Positions 41,532-54,185 of a stretch of 64,000 bases of DNA are shown here, one piece after another. Location: contig NZ_CP102512.1 in NCBI RefSeq assembly GCF_024612015.1, forward strand, positions 8,246,001 to 8,310,000, given 5' to 3'. The position numbers and the translations under genes were made by a program. Source of the stretch: Streptomyces sp. CA-210063 (GTDB lineage: Bacteria > Actinomycetota > Actinomycetes > Streptomycetales > Streptomycetaceae). Below the pieces are notes generated by a model. That model was not told the DNA's origin, did no database searches, and was given only the letters and a program-made list of their open reading frames with translations. Numbering within the stretch: the stretch's first letter is position 1; each line of letters begins with the position of its first letter.

Positions 41532-42284
41532 ATGGCTGCCTTCGTGGCACTCGGCGCGTTCGCGGGGGCGGGAAGGCCCCTCATGACGCTGCTCGGCGGC
41601 TGGACGGCCCAATGCGTGACGGACCGCCGTCACCTCGTGCCGGGCCTCGCCGGCGGCCTGATGCTGGGCGTGGTCGGCCTCGACCTCCTGCCGGAGGCGT
41701 TGGAGGCCGCCGACGGCAGCGAGGACGTATGCGGCGTACCCGCCGCCCTCCTGCTGTTCGTCGCCGGCTTCCTCCTGGCCCACCTGGTGGAACGCCTGCT
41801 GGCCGCACGACAGGCGGCGCACGGCGCGCAGGAGCACAACGGCCGTACGCCCCAGGTCGGTCTGACGGCCGCGGCCGCGATGGTCGGGCACAGCGCCATG
41901 GACGCCGTGGCCATGGGCGCGGCCTTCCAGATCGGCGAGGGCATGGGCATCGCCGTCGCGCTCGCGGTGATCGCCCACGACTTCGCGGACGGCTTCAACA
42001 CGTACACGCTGACGAGCGTGTACGGCAACGCCCGCCGCCGCGCGCTCGCGATGCTGTTCGCGGACGCGGCCGTCCCGGTGGCGGGAGCCGCGTCCACCCT
42101 TCTGTTCACGATCCCGGAGGGCCCCCTCGGCTGCTACCTCGGCTTCTTCGGCGGCGCGCTGCTCCACCTCGCCGCCGCCGAGATCCTCCCCGAGGCCCAC
42201 CACGAACACCCGGCCCGCTCCACCCTGCTGTGCACGATCGCCGGGGTGGCCTTCATCTGGCTGGTGGTGGGCGTGGCGGAGTGA
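41532..42284 (+). CDS. ZIP-family metal transporter
   Basis: About 250 residues with at least seven hydrophobic helices. The metal pathway is seen in AAAAMVGHSAMDAVAMGAAFQIG (HSxxDAxAxG) and ALAVIAHDFADGFNTYTLTSVYG (HDFxDG), and the loop HEHP between late helices may bind metal. ZIP proteins move Zn, Fe, Mn or Co into the cytosol. ATG 41532 matches the start of the conserved fold, but the ribosome site is weak and the upstream frame is repeat-derived. It is the only plus-strand gene inside the cobalamin locus, between cobM and cobI, which makes cobalt a sensible, untested substrate. Confidence 0.82.
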   Translation: MAAFVALGAFAGAGRPLMTLLGGWTAQCVTDRRHLVPGLAGGLMLGVVGLDLLPEALEAADGSEDVCGVPAALLLFVAGFLLAHLVERLLAARQAAHGAQEHNGRTPQVGLTAAAAMVGHSAMDAVAMGAAFQIGEGMGIAVALAVIAHDFADGFNTYTLTSVYGNARRRALAMLFADAAVPVAGAASTLLFTIPEGPLGCYLGFFGGALLHLAAAEILPEAHHEHPARSTLLCTIAGVAFIWLVVGVAE

Positions 42285-42304
42285 GCGGATGTCCGGGAAA
42301 CCGG

Positions 42305-43054
42305 TCACAGCTTCCCGCCGCGTCCGCCGTCGCGCCGGGCGGGCGCGATGAGGGTGGAGAGGTAGGGGAGGGGCCGGCCGTCCAGTTCGCCGGCGGCCTG
42401 GATGGACTCCTCGGCCAGCCCCAGCGCGGACCCCCACACGGCGTCCTCGATCCGCCCGGTCTCCCGCAGCGCCTCGACGACGGCCTGCGCCTGCCGCCCG
42501 AACTTGTACGCCACCACGGTCCCCGGCCCGTTCAGGGCGTCCTTCAGCACGGCCGCCCCCGCGGTGACCGGCACGAGCGTGAGCGGTTCGGTCCCCTCGG
42601 TCAGGACGGCACCGGAGCGCGCGGCGAGGTCCTGCATCGCGGTGATACCGGGCACGGTCTCGACGACGGTCCCCGGCACCAGCTCCCCGATGGTCTGGGC
42701 GAGATAGGTGAAGGTGGAGTACACGTTGGGGTCGCCGATCGTGGCGAACGCGACGCTCGTATGCTCCTTGAGCAACTGGGCGACGCGCTCCCCGGCGGCG
42801 TCCCAGGCGGCCTCGCGCCGCGCCCGGTCGCTCCGCTCGTTCAGAGCGAACACGACCCGGACGACCTTCTCCTCGCCCACGTACTGCAGCACGGTCGCCT
42901 CGGCACGCCCGCGCTCCCCGCCATCCTTTCCATCAGGTGCGGCCATCACCGGTACGACGACGACATCGGCGGCCCGCAGCGCGTTGACGCCCTTCACGGT
43001 CACCAGCTCCGGGTCACCGGGCCCGACCCCGACTCCGATCAGCCTGCTGCTCAT
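42305..43054 (-). CDS. cobI: Precorrin-2 C20-methyltransferase
   Basis: A 249-residue methylase: RLIGVGVGPGDPELVTVKGVNALRAADVVVVPV is the SAM-binding start, TSVAFATIGDPNVYSTFTYLAQTIGELVPGTVVETVPGITAMQDLAARSG the conserved middle, and VAYKFGRQAQAVVEALRETGRIEDAVWGSALGL the C-terminal part. Length and motifs are those of CobI/CbiL. ATG 43054 overlaps the cobB stop (ATGA), so it is the last gene of the riboswitch-led operon cbiB-cobQ-cobN-chlID-cobO-cobB-cobI. Confidence 0.95.
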   Translation of the reverse strand: MSSRLIGVGVGPGDPELVTVKGVNALRAADVVVVPVMAAPDGKDGGERGRAEATVLQYVGEEKVVRVVFALNERSDRARREAAWDAAGERVAQLLKEHTSVAFATIGDPNVYSTFTYLAQTIGELVPGTVVETVPGITAMQDLAARSGAVLTEGTEPLTLVPVTAGAAVLKDALNGPGTVVAYKFGRQAQAVVEALRETGRIEDAVWGSALGLAEESIQAAGELDGRPLPYLSTLIAPARRDGGRGGKL

Positions 43055-44610
43055 GACGTCCGGCACCTCTCCACGAACCGACGGGCGACACCGGGCTCGG
43101 ACGCCCAGTGCGTGTGCAGATAACTCGCGTGCACACCGCGCTGTACGAAACCTTCGACCCGCCGCCGAGGGGTCCGTACCCCCCAGGCGGGAGCCGGCCC
43201 GGCCCCCGGCTCGACGACCGTCCGGTGGAACTCGTGCCCCCGCATCCGCGTCCCCGCCACCGCCAGCACACTGTCGCCGATGGCCACCGCGTCCCGATAC
43301 CCGAGGGTGAGCCGCGTATCCATCCGGGCCGTGGCGTCGAGCACCCCGCACATGGGCTGCCCGTCCAGCTCCCGACAGAGATACAGCAGCCCCGCACACT
43401 CGGCGGCGACAGGCGCCCCGCTCAGCGCCAACTCGGCGACGGCCTTCCGCAACGGCTCATTGGCGGACAGCTCGGCGGCGTAGACCTCCGGAAACCCACC
43501 CCCGATGACCAACCCCCGTGTCCCCTCGGGCAGTTGCTCGTCCCGAAGCGGATCGAAGGTGACGACTTCGGCACCGGCGGCGGCCAGCAGCTCGATGTGT
43601 TCCGCATAGGAGAACGTAAAAGCCGCCCCACCGGCAACGGCGATCACCGGCGCCCCGCCCAGCGTTGGACGAGGAGCAGCGCCATCCGGGCCCCCCACCC
43701 ACCCGCTGTGGGCTTCGCTGTTCGGCGCCGGCGCAGGCAGTCTCAGCCCGTCCGGCGTTTGAGGACGAGGCCGTTCAGGCCGATGGCGGGGGTCTGGGGG
43801 CGCAGCCCCCAGGGTTGGGACGGGAAGGGGCGGCGGGGGCGAGGAAGCCACCGCCTCAGCCGCATCCCAGGCCGCACCCGACAACGCTCCCGCACTCCGG
43901 GCCAGCGCGACCAACGCCGCCAGATCGCATCCCGCACTCACCTGCGCCGCCATCGCCCCCACGGCCTCCACCGCCGCCGCCTGCCGCTCGGCCACCGGCA
44001 CCAGCCCCAGATGCCTGGACGGCGTGTCCACCTGAGGAGCCCGCCGCAGCACCCCGAGGACCGGCACCCCGGCCGAGTCCAACGCGTCCCGCAGCAACTC
44101 CTCGTGCCGGTCCGACGCGACCTTGTTGAGGATGACGCCCCCGACCCGCACCTCCGGATCCCAGGAGACGAACCCGTGCACCAGCGCCGCCACGGACCGC
44201 GACTGCGACGACGCGTCCACGACGAGCACCACCGGCGCACGCAGCAGCTTCGCCACATGCGCGGTGGACGCCAACTCCCCTTCCCCCGCGGCCCCGTCGT
44301 ACATCCCCATCACACCCTCGACGACGGCGATGTCGCACCCGCGTGCCCCGTGCGCGAACAGCGGCGCGACCAGTTCCGGCCCGCACAGATACGCGTCGAG
44401 GTTCCGCCCCACCCGCCCGCTCGCGAGCGCGTGATACCCGGGATCGATGTAGTCCGGCCCCACCTTGTGCGGGGACACGACGAGCCCCCGCGCGGTGAGC
44501 GCGGCCATCAGCCCCGTGGCCACGGTGGTCTTGCCGCTGCCCGATGAGGGCGCGGCGACGACCAGCCGGGGCACGGAGGACGAGGCGAAGGACGGGGAGG
44601 AGGAGATCAC
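43051..44610 (-). CDS. cobB: Cobyrinic acid a,c-diamide synthase carrying a repeat-derived linker
   Basis: A 519-residue glutamine-dependent amidotransferase that amidates the a and c side chains of the corrin. Residues about 15-250 are the ATP-grasping P-loop domain (VVAAPSSGSGKTTVATGLMAAL; DIAVVEGVMGMYDG; VRVGGVILNKVASDRHEELL). Residues about 320-519 are the class I glutamine amidotransferase domain with nucleophile in VAAECAGLLYLCREL. Between them lies a Pro-rich linker (about 253-318) whose DNA (43741-43845) is a copy of a repeat found between genes elsewhere. Both domains look intact and the frame is open, so the enzyme is probably active. It overlaps cobI by ATGA and is preceded by cobO. 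Confidence 0.93.
   Translation of the reverse strand: MISSSPSFASSSVPRLVVAAPSSGSGKTTVATGLMAALTARGLVVSPHKVGPDYIDPGYHALASGRVGRNLDAYLCGPELVAPLFAHGARGCDIAVVEGVMGMYDGAAGEGELASTAHVAKLLRAPVVLVVDASSQSRSVAALVHGFVSWDPEVRVGGVILNKVASDRHEELLRDALDSAGVPVLGVLRRAPQVDTPSRHLGLVPVAERQAAAVEAVGAMAAQVSAGCDLAALVALARSAGALSGAAWDAAEAVASSPPPPLPVPTLGAAPPDPRHRPERPRPQTPDGLRLPAPAPNSEAHSGWVGGPDGAAPRPTLGGAPVIAVAGGAAFTFSYAEHIELLAAAGAEVVTFDPLRDEQLPEGTRGLVIGGGFPEVYAAELSANEPLRKAVAELALSGAPVAAECAGLLYLCRELDGQPMCGVLDATARMDTRLTLGYRDAVAIGDSVLAVAGTRMRGHEFHRTVVEPGAGPAPAWGVRTPRRRVEGFVQRGVHASYLHTHWASEPGVARRFVERCRTS
43741..43845. repeat. Streptomyces intergenic repeat module inside cobB
   Basis: The module has GCCCGTCCGGCGTTTGAGGA, the hairpin CTGGGGGC-GCA-GCCCCCAG (43794-43812) and GACGGGAAGGGGCGGCGGGG. 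The last part matches the second module at 6215-6285. It encodes about 35 residues of the cobB linker. Confidence 0.8.
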
Positions 44611-44614
44611 GACG

Positions 44615-45214
44615 TCACCACTCGATGCCCCGCTGGCCCTTCTGGCCCGCGTCCATGGGGTGCTTGACCTTCGACATGTCGGTCACGAGGTCCGCGAAGT
44701 CGACGAGCTTCTCGGGCGCGTTCCGCCCGGTGATGACGACATGCTGGGTGCCCGGCCGGTTCCGCAGCACGTCCACGACCTCGTCCGTGTCCACCCACCC
44801 CCAGTGCATCGGGTACGCGAACTCGTCGAGGACATACAGCTTGTACGTCTCCGCCGCCAGGTCCCGCTTGACCTGCTCCCAGCCCTCCCGGGCCTTCTCC
44901 TCGTTGTCCATCTGACCGTCGCGCTGCACCCACGACCAGCCCTCGCCCATCTTGTGCCAGTCGACGGACCCGCCCTCACCGCTGGCGCCGAGCACCCGCA
45001 GCGCGTTCTCCTCGCCGACCTTCCACTTCGCCGACTTGACGAACTGGAACACCCCGATCGGCCACCCCTGGTTCCAGGCACGCAGGGCGAGCCCGAACGC
45101 GGCGGTGGACTTGCCCTTCCCGATGCCCGTGTGCACGAAGACCAGCGGACGATTGCGCCGCTGACGCGTCGTCAGTCCGTCGTCCGGTACGACACTCGGC
45201 TGTCCCTGAGGCAT
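44615..45214 (-). CDS. cobO: Cob(I)yrinic acid a,c-diamide adenosyltransferase
   Basis: A 199-residue ATP:corrinoid adenosyltransferase of the CobO/BtuR type. The P-loop is residues 29-37 (TGIGKGKST); WPIGVFQFVKSAKWKVGEENALR, LYVLDEFAYPMHWGWVDTDEVVDVLRNRPGTQHVVITGRNAPEKLVDFADLVTDM and the C-terminal KGQRGIEW are family signatures. It attaches the adenosyl ligand to cobalt. ATG 45214 overlaps the last base of the upstream stop (TAATG). It lies five bases from cobB in the same operon. Confidence 0.96.
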   Translation of the reverse strand: MPQGQPSVVPDDGLTTRQRRNRPLVFVHTGIGKGKSTAAFGLALRAWNQGWPIGVFQFVKSAKWKVGEENALRVLGASGEGGSVDWHKMGEGWSWVQRDGQMDNEEKAREGWEQVKRDLAAETYKLYVLDEFAYPMHWGWVDTDEVVDVLRNRPGTQHVVITGRNAPEKLVDFADLVTDMSKVKHPMDAGQKGQRGIEW

Positions 45215-47228
45215 TACGCCGCCCTCCCAGAAGTCCTGTGCGAAGTTCCCTGTACATCCCGTACCAGCCCGGCGATGGAGTCCGCCCGAAGCTCGTCCAA
45301 CGTCACCGCCGTACCCCCCAGTTCACCCGCGAGCTGCCCGGCGAGGCCCAGCCGCACGGGCCCCGACTCGCAGTCGACGACCACGGAGGCGATGCCCTCG
45401 GCGGCGAACAGCCGGGCCGCCCGCGCGCCCAGCGCGACCGGCTCGGGCCCTCCGGTGGCACGCCCGTCCGTCACGACCACGACCAACGCCCGCCGCGCGG
45501 GATCCCGCAACCGCTCCACCCGCAGCACGTCGTGCGCCTTGAGCAGCCCGGCGCCGAGCGGCGTACGGCCACCGGTGGGCAACGACTCCAGCCGGACCGC
45601 CGCCGCGTCCACGGACGAGGTCGGCGGCAACGCCACCTCGGCGGCCGACCCCCGGAAGGTCACCAGCCCCACCTTGTCCCGCCGCTGATAGGCGTCCAGC
45701 AACAGCGACAGCACCGCACCCTTCACGGCACTCATCCGCTGCCGCGCGGCCATCGATCCGGAGGCGTCGACCACGAACAGCACGAGGTTTCCCTCACGCC
45801 CCTCCCGGGTCGCCTGCCGCAGATCGTCACGGCGGACGACCAGCCCCGGCCCGGACCGCCCCCGCGCCCGCTGATGCGGCGCGGCGGCCTGCACGGTCGC
45901 CGCCAGATGCAGCTTGGTCAGCGTGCCGCGCGGCCGGCGCGCCCCGGTCGTGCGCCCGTGCTCGGTCCGTGCCCGCGAACGCCGCCCGGCGGCGCCCTCA
46001 CCGAGCCCCGGCACACTCAGCACCTTCGTACGAAAGGGCTCGGCGGCCCTGGCCGCGGCCTGCTCACCCGCACCGGCCCCGGCGGGCTGCGGCTCCCCGC
46101 CCTCCCCGGCCTCCGGCTGCGCACCGGTGTCACCGCCCTGCGGCCCGTCGGGCTCCGAGGACGGCGGCTGCCCGCCACCACCGGGCCCGTCGGGGCCGGG
46201 ATCCGGATCCTCGTCCTGCGACGATCCGCCGAACTCCTCCAGCGTCTCGTCGAGCTTGTCCTCGTCGAGGCCCGGTGCGTCGAAGGGGTTCCGCCGCCGC
46301 CGGTGCGGCAGCGCGAGCAGCGCCGCCTGCCGGACGTCCTCCGCCAGCACCTCGGTCCGCCCGGCCCACGCGGCCAGCGCGCCGGCCGTCCGGGCCATCA
46401 CGATGTCGGCCCGCATACCGTCCACCTCGAAGGCGGCGCAGGTCGCCGCGATCTGCCGCAGCGCCCCGTCACCGAGGACCACCGACGGCAGCAACTCCCG
46501 TGCGGCGACGATGCGTTGACGTACGGCGCTCTCCTCACCGGCCCACCGCTCGGCGAAGCCGTCCGGATCGTCGTCGTAGGCGAGCCGTCGCCGTACGACC
46601 TCCACCCGCTGGTCCGGCTCCCGCGAGGCCGCGACCTCGACGGTCAGGCCGAACCGGTCGAGCAACTGCGGCCGCAGCTCGCCCTCTTCGGGGTTCATCG
46701 TCCCGACGAGCAGGAACCGCGAGGCATGCCGTACGGAGACGCCCTCGCGCTCCACATATGAGGCGCCCATCGCGGCGGCGTCCAACAGCAGGTCGACGAG
46801 GTGGTCGTGGAGCAGGTTCACCTCGTCGACGTAGAGGATCCCCCGGTGCGCGTCCGCGAGCAGCCCCGGCTCGAACGCCTTCACGCCCTCGGAGAGCGCC
46901 CGCTCGATGTCCAGCGCGCCCACGAGCCGGTCCTCGGAGGCCCCGACCGGCAGCTCGACCATGCGCGACGGCCGCGTCTCGAACGCCGGCTCGTGCGGCC
47001 CGTCCGGGCACGCGGGGTCCGGCTTCGCGGGGTCGCACGAGAAACGGCACCCGGCGACGACCTCCACCTCCGGCAGCAACGCCGAGAGCGCCCGCACGGC
47101 GGTGGACTTGGCGGTGCCCTTCTCGCCACGCACGAGCACACCGCCGACGGCCGGCGACACGGCGTTCAGCAGCAGCGCGAGCCGCAGGTCGTCCTGACCG
47201 ACGACCGCCGTGAACGGAAACGGAACAC

Positions 47229-47232
<4 letters not shown>
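45214..47232 (-). CDS. ChlI-ChlD fusion AAA+/VWA subunit of cobaltochelatase
   Basis: A 672-residue protein. Residues 1-310: AAA+ module with Walker A GEKGTAKST (36-44), ILYVDEVNLLHDHLVDLLLDAAAMG (Walker B and sensor) and the Mg-chelatase I-type TMNPEEGELRPQLLDRFGL. Residues about 330-430: acidic, Pro/Gly-rich linker. Residues about 475-660: von Willebrand A domain with the metal site DASGS (NLVLFVVDASGSMAARQRM). It plays the part of CobS plus CobT with CobN, using ATP to drive late cobalt insertion into hydrogenobyrinate diamide. Neighbours cobN (overlap ATGA-like, 47229-47232) and cobO support this over a magnesium chelatase role. Confidence 0.92.
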
Positions 47233-50881
<3,649 letters not shown>

Positions 50882-50885
<4 letters not shown>

Positions 50886-52408
50886 GCGGGCGCTCCCGGT
50901 GGAATGAAAGGCAGTCCTGTGGGCGTGCCCGACTCGATGAGCCGCCAGAGCGCGTCCGTGTCCGCGTGTTCCTCGATCAGATCGCCGAGCCGGTCCAACT
51001 GCTCCTCGCGCAGTGCGGCGAACGACGTGTCGGCGGCTGGCACGAAACGCCGCCCGGCGGCGGCCGCCACCTCGCGCAGAAAGGCCCGCCGGAACCCGTC
51101 CGACTCCAGCGACCCGTGCCAGTGCGTGCCCCAGGTCTGCCCGACCCGGCACCCGTCCAAGAAGGGGTCACCGCCGACGACTTCGGCGACCCCGTGATGG
51201 ATCTCGTAGCCGTCGACCCGCTCCCCGAGGGCCTCCCCGACGGGCCGCGTCAGCGTCTTCTCCCGCGCGAACCGCACGCGGACGGGAAGGAGTCCGAGCC
51301 CTTCGACATGGCCTCGGCGGCTCTCGACCTCGTCCTCGATGTGCTCGCCGAGCACCTGGAACCCACCGCAGATGCCGAGAGTCGGCCGCCCCTCCGCGGC
51401 CCTGCGCAGGAGGGCGTCGGCGAGCCCCCGCTCCCGCAGCCACTCCAGCGCCCTGACCGTCCCCCGGGTCCCCGGCACGACGACGAGGTCGGCGTCGGCC
51501 AGCTCCTCGGCCCGGTCCACGAACCGGACGACGACACCGGGTTCGGCGGCGAGCGCGTCCACATCGGTGAAGTTGGACATCAGCGGAATCGCGCACACCG
51601 CGACCCGCAGCACGTCCTCCCCGACGGGCGGCGCGACATTCGACTCCCGGACCGTCCCCCGCAGCGAGACCCGAAGTCCGTCCTCCTCGTCGATCCCGAG
51701 CCCGTGCCGGAAGGGCAGCACGCCGTACGTGTGCCGCCCGGTGAGCCCGTGCAGCATGTCGAGCCCCGGCTCCAGCAGGGAGACGTCCCCCCGGAACTTG
51801 TTGACGAGGAACCCGGCGATGAGCGCCTGGTCCTCGGGGGACAGCAGCGCGAGGGTCCCGAAGAAGGACGCGAAAACCCCACCACGATCGATGTCGCCCA
51901 CGACGAGCACGGGAAGCCCGGCATTCCGGGCGATCCCCATGTTGACGATGTCGGTCCGCCGGAGATTGATCTCGGCAGGACTGCCCGCCCCCTCACAGAT
52001 CACCGCGTCATACGTGCCCCGCAACTCGGCGAGACAGTCCAGCACGGTCCCGAGCAGCCGCTGCTGCCGCCCGCCGTGATACCCACGCGCGCTCATCTCG
52101 CCCACCGGTTTGCCCATGAGCACGACCTGACTGCTCTGGTCGCCCCCCGGCTTCAGCAGCACGGGATTCATCAACGCCGTCGGCTCGACCCGACAAGCCT
52201 GCGCCTGCATCGCCTGCGCCCGCCCGATCTCGGCGCCTTCCCTCGTCACGAAGGAGTTCAGCGACATGTTCTGCGCCTTGAACGGCGCGACCTTGACCCC
52301 CCGCCGCACCAGCCACCGACAGATCCCGGCGGTGACGACACTCTTCCCGGCATCGGAGGTGGTCCCGGCGACGAGCAGTCCACCGCCGGTGGAACGACTG
52401 CCGCTCAT
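50882..52408 (-). CDS. cobQ: Cobyric acid synthase
   Basis: A 508-residue amidotransferase that amidates four peripheral carboxylates of the corrin. The N-terminal P-loop domain reads LLVAGTTSDAGKSVVTAGICRWLVRRGVKVAPFKAQNMSLNSFVT; AVICEGAGSPAEINLRRTDIVNMGIAR follows; the glutamine amidotransferase domain has GICGGFQVLG with the catalytic Cys, and ends with YEIHHG and THWHGSLESDGFRRAFL carrying His and partner residues. ATG 52408 overlaps the cbiB stop by ATGA. The longer frame upstream has no support. Confidence 0.96.
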
Positions 52409-53364
52409 GAGTCCCCCTCCGCCGGCTTCGCGAACCGCCCCCGCAGCACCGCCGCACCCGCACTGACCCCCAACGCCAGCCAACTCACCCGCCGGGACAA
52501 CCGAGCAGCCCGCTCGATGTCCCCCACGGCCACGGCCCGCCCCTCCCCATTCAGCACAGGCCGATGCTCAACCCGCCCCCCATACGACAACGTGCCCCCC
52601 AACCGCACACCGAGCGCCCCCGCGAACGACGCCTCCACAGGCCCCGCATTGGGACTCGGATGCTTCCCCGCATCCGCCCGCCAAGCCCGAACGGCCCCCC
52701 GCGTATCCCCACCCGCGGCCGCGGCCAACACCGCGGTGAGCCGAGCCCCGGGCCACCCCGCCACATCGTCCAGCCGAGCCGAAGCCCACCCGTACCGCCG
52801 ATAACGCGACGACTTGTGCCCGACCATGGCATCCAGCGTGTTGACGGCCCGGAACCCCACAAGCCCCGGCACCCCACCGACGGCGCCCCACACGAGCGCC
52901 CCCACCACCGCGTCCGACGTGTTCTCGGCGACGGACTCCACGACAGCCCGCGCGATCCCGTCCGAGTCGAGCGCCTGAGGGTCCCGCCCGCACAGATGAG
53001 GCAGCCGGGCCCGCGCGCCCTCGATGTCCCCGGCTTCGAGGAACCGCCCCACGGCCCGGGCCTCCCGCACGAGCGAAGTCCCCCCGACGACGGCCCAGGT
53101 GGCGGCACCGGTCAACGCCACGGAGGCGGCACGCGACGGCCGTACGGCGGACGCGGCGACGGCACCGAGCGCCGCAGCGCCACCGGCGCACACGACGGTG
53201 TGCAGCGCGCCCCACCCCCGGTGGTCCCGCCACAGCACCCGCTCCACGGCACCCGCCGCCCGCCCGAACGCGGCGACCGGATGCCCCCGGCGCGGATCAC
53301 CGAGCAGCAGATCACCGAGGAGCCCGGCGGCGGCGCCGCACGCGAAGACGCGATCGGCACGCAC
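52405..53364 (-). CDS. cbiB: Adenosylcobinamide-phosphate synthase
   Basis: A 319-residue membrane protein (CbiB/CobD) that attaches the aminopropanol arm. LLGDLLLGDPRRGHPVAAFGRAAGAVERVLW, EARAVGRFLEAGDIEGARARLPHLCGRDPQALDSDGIARAVVESVAENTSDAVVGALVWGAVGGVPGLVGFRAVNTLDAMVGHKSSRYRRYGWASARLDDVAGWPGARL and HPSPNAGPVEASFAGALGVRLGG are textbook signatures. Several hydrophobic helices are seen. GTG 53364 is the first codon of the operon, about 75 bases after the riboswitch ends. It probably sets the expression of the whole operon. Confidence 0.96.
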   Translation of the reverse strand: MRADRVFACGAAAGLLGDLLLGDPRRGHPVAAFGRAAGAVERVLWRDHRGWGALHTVVCAGGAAALGAVAASAVRPSRAASVALTGAATWAVVGGTSLVREARAVGRFLEAGDIEGARARLPHLCGRDPQALDSDGIARAVVESVAENTSDAVVGALVWGAVGGVPGLVGFRAVNTLDAMVGHKSSRYRRYGWASARLDDVAGWPGARLTAVLAAAAGGDTRGAVRAWRADAGKHPSPNAGPVEASFAGALGVRLGGTLSYGGRVEHRPVLNGEGRAVAVGDIERAARLSRRVSWLALGVSAGAAVLRGRFAKPAEGDS

Positions 53365-53439
53365 GGGTTCAGCCGATCGCGGGGTCGGGCAGGGACCAGG
53401 TGCTGAAACTCAAGTGGCAGCCGCGCATGGCGATATGTC

Positions 53440-53615
53440 CTCACTCAGGGTGTCCACGCCCTGGTTCGACGAGACCGACGGCGAGAGTTCCTGGCTCCCG
53501 GGATGGTTCTTCCCCGGTGACAGTGGCGGGACCGCGCCGGAATCGCACCGGCTTCCTCTCCTGCCGTCGTACATGGCCCCGGCAGTCCACCACGCCCTTG
53601 GAAGACCCGTCAACT
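53440..53615 (-). ncRNA. Cobalamin riboswitch
   Basis: Read on the minus strand the leader contains the conserved core GAAGCCGGTGCGATTCCGGCGCGGTCCCGCCACTGT (53522-53557, written here as overlapping motifs: AGCCGGTG, ATTCCGGC, GGTCCCGCCACTGT, the B12 box) and, downstream, GAGCCAGGAACTCTCGCC (53480-53497), the other conserved block of this class. It precedes cbiB, so adenosylcobalamin should shut off the seven-gene operon. The ends of P1 are not exactly placed. Confidence 0.92.
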
Positions 53616-53730
53616 TGCTGTTGACCTGCGGTGGAACGGTGTGCTGAGCCCCACACCCGCTGAAATCCCGTCAGACGCCCGAATCGGCGGAGCGGGCGGA
53701 TCGTGAAGTTGGGGGTGCTTTCCGTCGGGG

Positions 53731-53919
53731 GTGGGCGCCTTGGCCGCGCTTCTCGTACCGAGTGGTGAAATACACGGTCTCGTCTGGCTGGTGGTGACCG
53801 TACTCGGCGCCGCCGGGGCCGGCCTGTGGTGGGGGCCGACCCCGGTCACGGAACGGCTCCGGGTCCTGAACCGGGCGCTGGGGGAGGCTCGGCCCCAGCG
53901 CCCGCACCACCGCTGACGT
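53731..53919 (+). CDS. Possible small membrane protein
   Basis: A 61-codon frame (GTG 53731) with one clear hydrophobic segment (GLVWLVVTVLGAAGAGLWWG) and a basic C-terminus. Codon use has the G/C third-position bias of real genes, but there is no good ribosome site. It lies between the riboswitch and the phosphate transporter genes. No homologue can be named. Confidence 0.35.
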
Positions 53920-53932
53920 GGGGTTTCCGGTC

Positions 53933-54154
53933 TCAGGTCATGATCAGGGAAATTCCGTACGCCACGGCCGCCGCGCACAGCGCGAAGCACACGTACGCCC
54001 CGGTGGTCGCGAGCGCCACCGAGTCGCCCCGGGTTGACGCTTCCTCCCGCTTGGAGAGGCCGACGATGCCCAGGGTGAAGAGGCCGACGAGGGCCACGGT
54101 GACCACGAGGCTGACTCCGAAGACGGAGCCGAGGGCTGCCCAGTCGATGTGCAT
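53933..54154 (-). CDS. Small two-helix membrane protein next to the phosphate transporter
   Basis: A 73-residue protein with helices at about residues 7-32 (LGSVFGVSLVVTVALVGLFTLGIVGL) and 46-70 (ALATTGAYVCFALCAAAVAYGISLI), and a short charged loop between. It is 31 bases after the PiT gene on the same strand with a GGAAGATC-like region before its ATG. It is most likely cotranscribed with the transporter and could modulate it. No known family is recognised. Confidence 0.75.
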   Translation of the reverse strand: MHIDWAALGSVFGVSLVVTVALVGLFTLGIVGLSKREEASTRGDSVALATTGAYVCFALCAAAVAYGISLIMT

Positions 54155-54185
54155 GGTGGTGATCTTCCTCAGGGAGTCGCGGGGC

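Noticed and set aside
53400..53660. Short frames on both strands in the region before cbiB
   Set aside because: They overlap the conserved core of the cobalamin riboswitch, which explains the conservation there without a protein.
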